A stretch of DNA of 15,193 nt from Moorella sp. UBA4076. GTDB lineage: Bacteria > Bacillota > DSM-521 > Neomoorellales > Neomoorellaceae. The stretch covers positions 29,767 to 44,959 of the forward strand of contig DFYS01000092.1 of the NCBI GenBank assembly GCA_002383405.1, read 5' to 3'. Below, piece after piece: positions 13,954 to 15,193 of this stretch. The position numbers and the translations under genes are program-made. The number at the start of each line of letters is the position of its first letter. The stretch's first letter is position 1. The notes beneath the pieces were generated by a model, which saw nothing but the letters and a program-made list of their open reading frames with translations, ran no database searches and was not told where the DNA came from.

Positions 13954-15096
13954 TTAGCCGGCTAAAGCCTGGGCACCGGAAAATTCAGCGGCGTAGTTCA
14001 AGATGCGCTGCAAAACCTCCTGGCGTTTGGCGTTAATAGCCTCAAAATTCATGGCCGGGATATAGAAGTTTTCCATCTGATCATGGGTCAGCTTGGCCTG
14101 GCGGATGTAGGCCACAGCGCGGTCCAGGCAGGCCTGATAGCGGTAAGCAGCGCTGTTGATCTCATGGGCGTAAACTACCTGTTTTTCGCGGTCAATATAA
14201 GCGGAAAGGTTGACCTTCATAGCCGTGAGCTCCGGCAGAGAAGAGGGGTCGTAGGTATGGGGCGGCTGGACGTTCAAGACCGCCACCTTAATTTCCGGCA
14301 TGATGACCAGGTCGATGTTACGGGGGTTAAAAGGACAGTGGTAGACCTCCGTATGCAGGCCCTTCTCATGGGCCAGGTCCGCCACCCGGGCCAGTACCTG
14401 CGCCACTCCGGAGCCGGGCTCGCCGGAAATGGTGTAGAGCTGTTGCACATCCTGGAGCAGGGATTCTACGTGGCCGGTAATAATCCCGTCAGGAGTGATG
14501 GCGGTGGCGAAGAGGTGACGCACCCTGGCCTGACGGTCGTAGCGCGAGGTCACGCCACTGAAGATGGTGTGGAGCAGGTTGGCGACAGCCCTGTTTACCT
14601 GGCTCTCTATCATACATTCGGAGATATAACCCTCCCACTCGTCACGGATGACCTTTGCTTCCCTTAAAGCGCTGTAGGCAATACGGAACAGGCGCCCGAT
14701 GCGGGCGTTGGTTTTCAGGATCTCTTCTTTGTGGGCGCGCACTTTGCTCTCGTCCCAGTAATCCCCCAGGTGGATAATCTCATCCACAGCGCCCGGGTTT
14801 TTGGGGTCGACAATATGGGGCGCGGTACCATCAATCAGCGCCACTTTAATCGCTGGAATGACAACGGCATCCAGGGAGCCATTGTCGGAGGAACAGCAAT
14901 GGAATTCCACGTCGAAGCCTCTAGTCAGCATGGTTTCGCCGATTTTACGCATAAAGGTGGACTTGCCCACCCCGGGTCCGCCTTTGACGACAAAGATACG
15001 AGTCGCATCGGGTTCGATGATATAGTCGTAAAAGGAATAAAAACCTTCGCAGGTATTACCCCCGGGAAAGACCCTTTTTAACCTGCCCTGGCTCAT
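13954..15096 (-). CDS. P-loop ATPase with duplicated nucleotide-binding domain (PRK06851-like)
   Basis: This is a predicted soluble ATPase of 380 residues and unknown cellular role. The N-terminal domain has a perfect Walker A, GGPGVGKST (39-47), followed by HCCSSDNGSLDAVVIP (67-82) and IKVALIDGTAPHIVDP. The second half repeats this layout: ISGEPGSGVAQ (223-233), EVYHCPFNPRNIDLVIMP (250-267), then IKVAVLNVQPPHTYDP. The two halves are thus an internal duplication. The second P-loop lacks the Lys and Ser/Thr, so it probably does not hydrolyse nucleotide. The overall design matches the conserved Firmicute family I know as PRK06851. The ATG is preceded by GGGAGGGAG. It has its own terminator and does not appear linked to the glycan genes. 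Strongly bound to its family, but function is undetermined. Confidence 0.82.
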   Translation of the reverse strand: MSQGRLKRVFPGGNTCEGFYSFYDYIIEPDATRIFVVKGGPGVGKSTFMRKIGETMLTRGFDVEFHCCSSDNGSLDAVVIPAIKVALIDGTAPHIVDPKNPGAVDEIIHLGDYWDESKVRAHKEEILKTNARIGRLFRIAYSALREAKVIRDEWEGYISECMIESQVNRAVANLLHTIFSGVTSRYDRQARVRHLFATAITPDGIITGHVESLLQDVQQLYTISGEPGSGVAQVLARVADLAHEKGLHTEVYHCPFNPRNIDLVIMPEIKVAVLNVQPPHTYDPSSLPELTAMKVNLSAYIDREKQVVYAHEINSAAYRYQACLDRAVAYIRQAKLTHDQMENFYIPAMNFEAINAKRQEVLQRILNYAAEFSGAQALAG

Positions 15097-15193
15097 GCTT
15101 GCTCCCTCCCGTATAAATTTTGAGATGGACGATCTACCCTGAAAATAGCGTTCTTGCGAAACAGTATACTGGTCTACTGGGGTGGGGCAGGTT

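Noticed and set aside
14083..15081. Long plus-strand open frames opposite the ATPase gene
   Set aside because: They are antisense to a clearly conserved P-loop protein and lack ribosome binding sites.
15162..15171. Perfect palindrome CAGTATACTG upstream of the ATPase gene
   Set aside because: Ten bases is short, there is no second copy or suitably spaced promoter box, and the region is cut by the window edge.

Overview
The window is a compact, mostly plus-strand nucleotide-sugar and glycosyltransferase cluster of about 13 kb, followed by a putative spore-associated gene and a P-loop ATPase gene on the minus strand. The protein flavour, strong GGAGG-type ribosome binding sites, mixed ATG/GTG starts, moderate GC and a sigma-K-like promoter point to a spore-forming Firmicute of the class Clostridia. 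Moorella or a relative is my guess from general resemblance, not a demonstrated match.

Layout: (1) 51-1433 (minus) is a phosphomannomutase/phosphoglucomutase, divergent from (2) 1608-3068 mannose-1-phosphate guanylyltransferase and (3) 3068-4030, a GDP-6-deoxy-4-ketomannose reductase (Rmd)-like SDR. Together they suggest a GDP-mannose to GDP-6-deoxyhexose branch. (4) 4036-4542 is a small beta-sandwich/lectin-like protein without a signal peptide. (5) 4621-8737 holds three glycosyltransferase genes: a GT2, a 765-residue tandem GT4-GT4 fusion and a single-domain GT4, with overlapping stops and starts. (6) 8892-10795 holds two extended SDR sugar epimerase/dehydratase genes. (7) 10788-10963 is the scar of a broken gene. 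(8) 10987-12340 is an RmlD-like SDR plus a cupin resembling the C-terminal half of CapF. (9) 12446-13147 is a final GT2, closed by a hairpin that is also positioned to terminate the opposing gene. (10) 13164-13742 (minus) is a hypothetical protein with a six-cysteine tail behind a sigma-K-like promoter. (11) 13954-15096 (minus) is an ATPase built from two repeated P-loop domains, the second lacking its Walker lysine.

The plus-strand genes look like one or a few co-transcribed units that make activated deoxy sugars and assemble them into a glycan in the cytoplasm. No flippase, polymerase, initiating membrane transferase or ligase is visible, so the acceptor is unknown (S-layer protein, spore surface, or a lipid carrier handled elsewhere). 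I see no mobile element, tRNA, rRNA or CRISPR array. The most unusual points are the tandem glycosyltransferase with a degenerate second active-site motif, the Rmd-like enzyme with a GMD-like motif and no gmd beside it, the split CapF-like pair flanked by two decayed-gene scars, and the cysteine-tailed putative spore protein.
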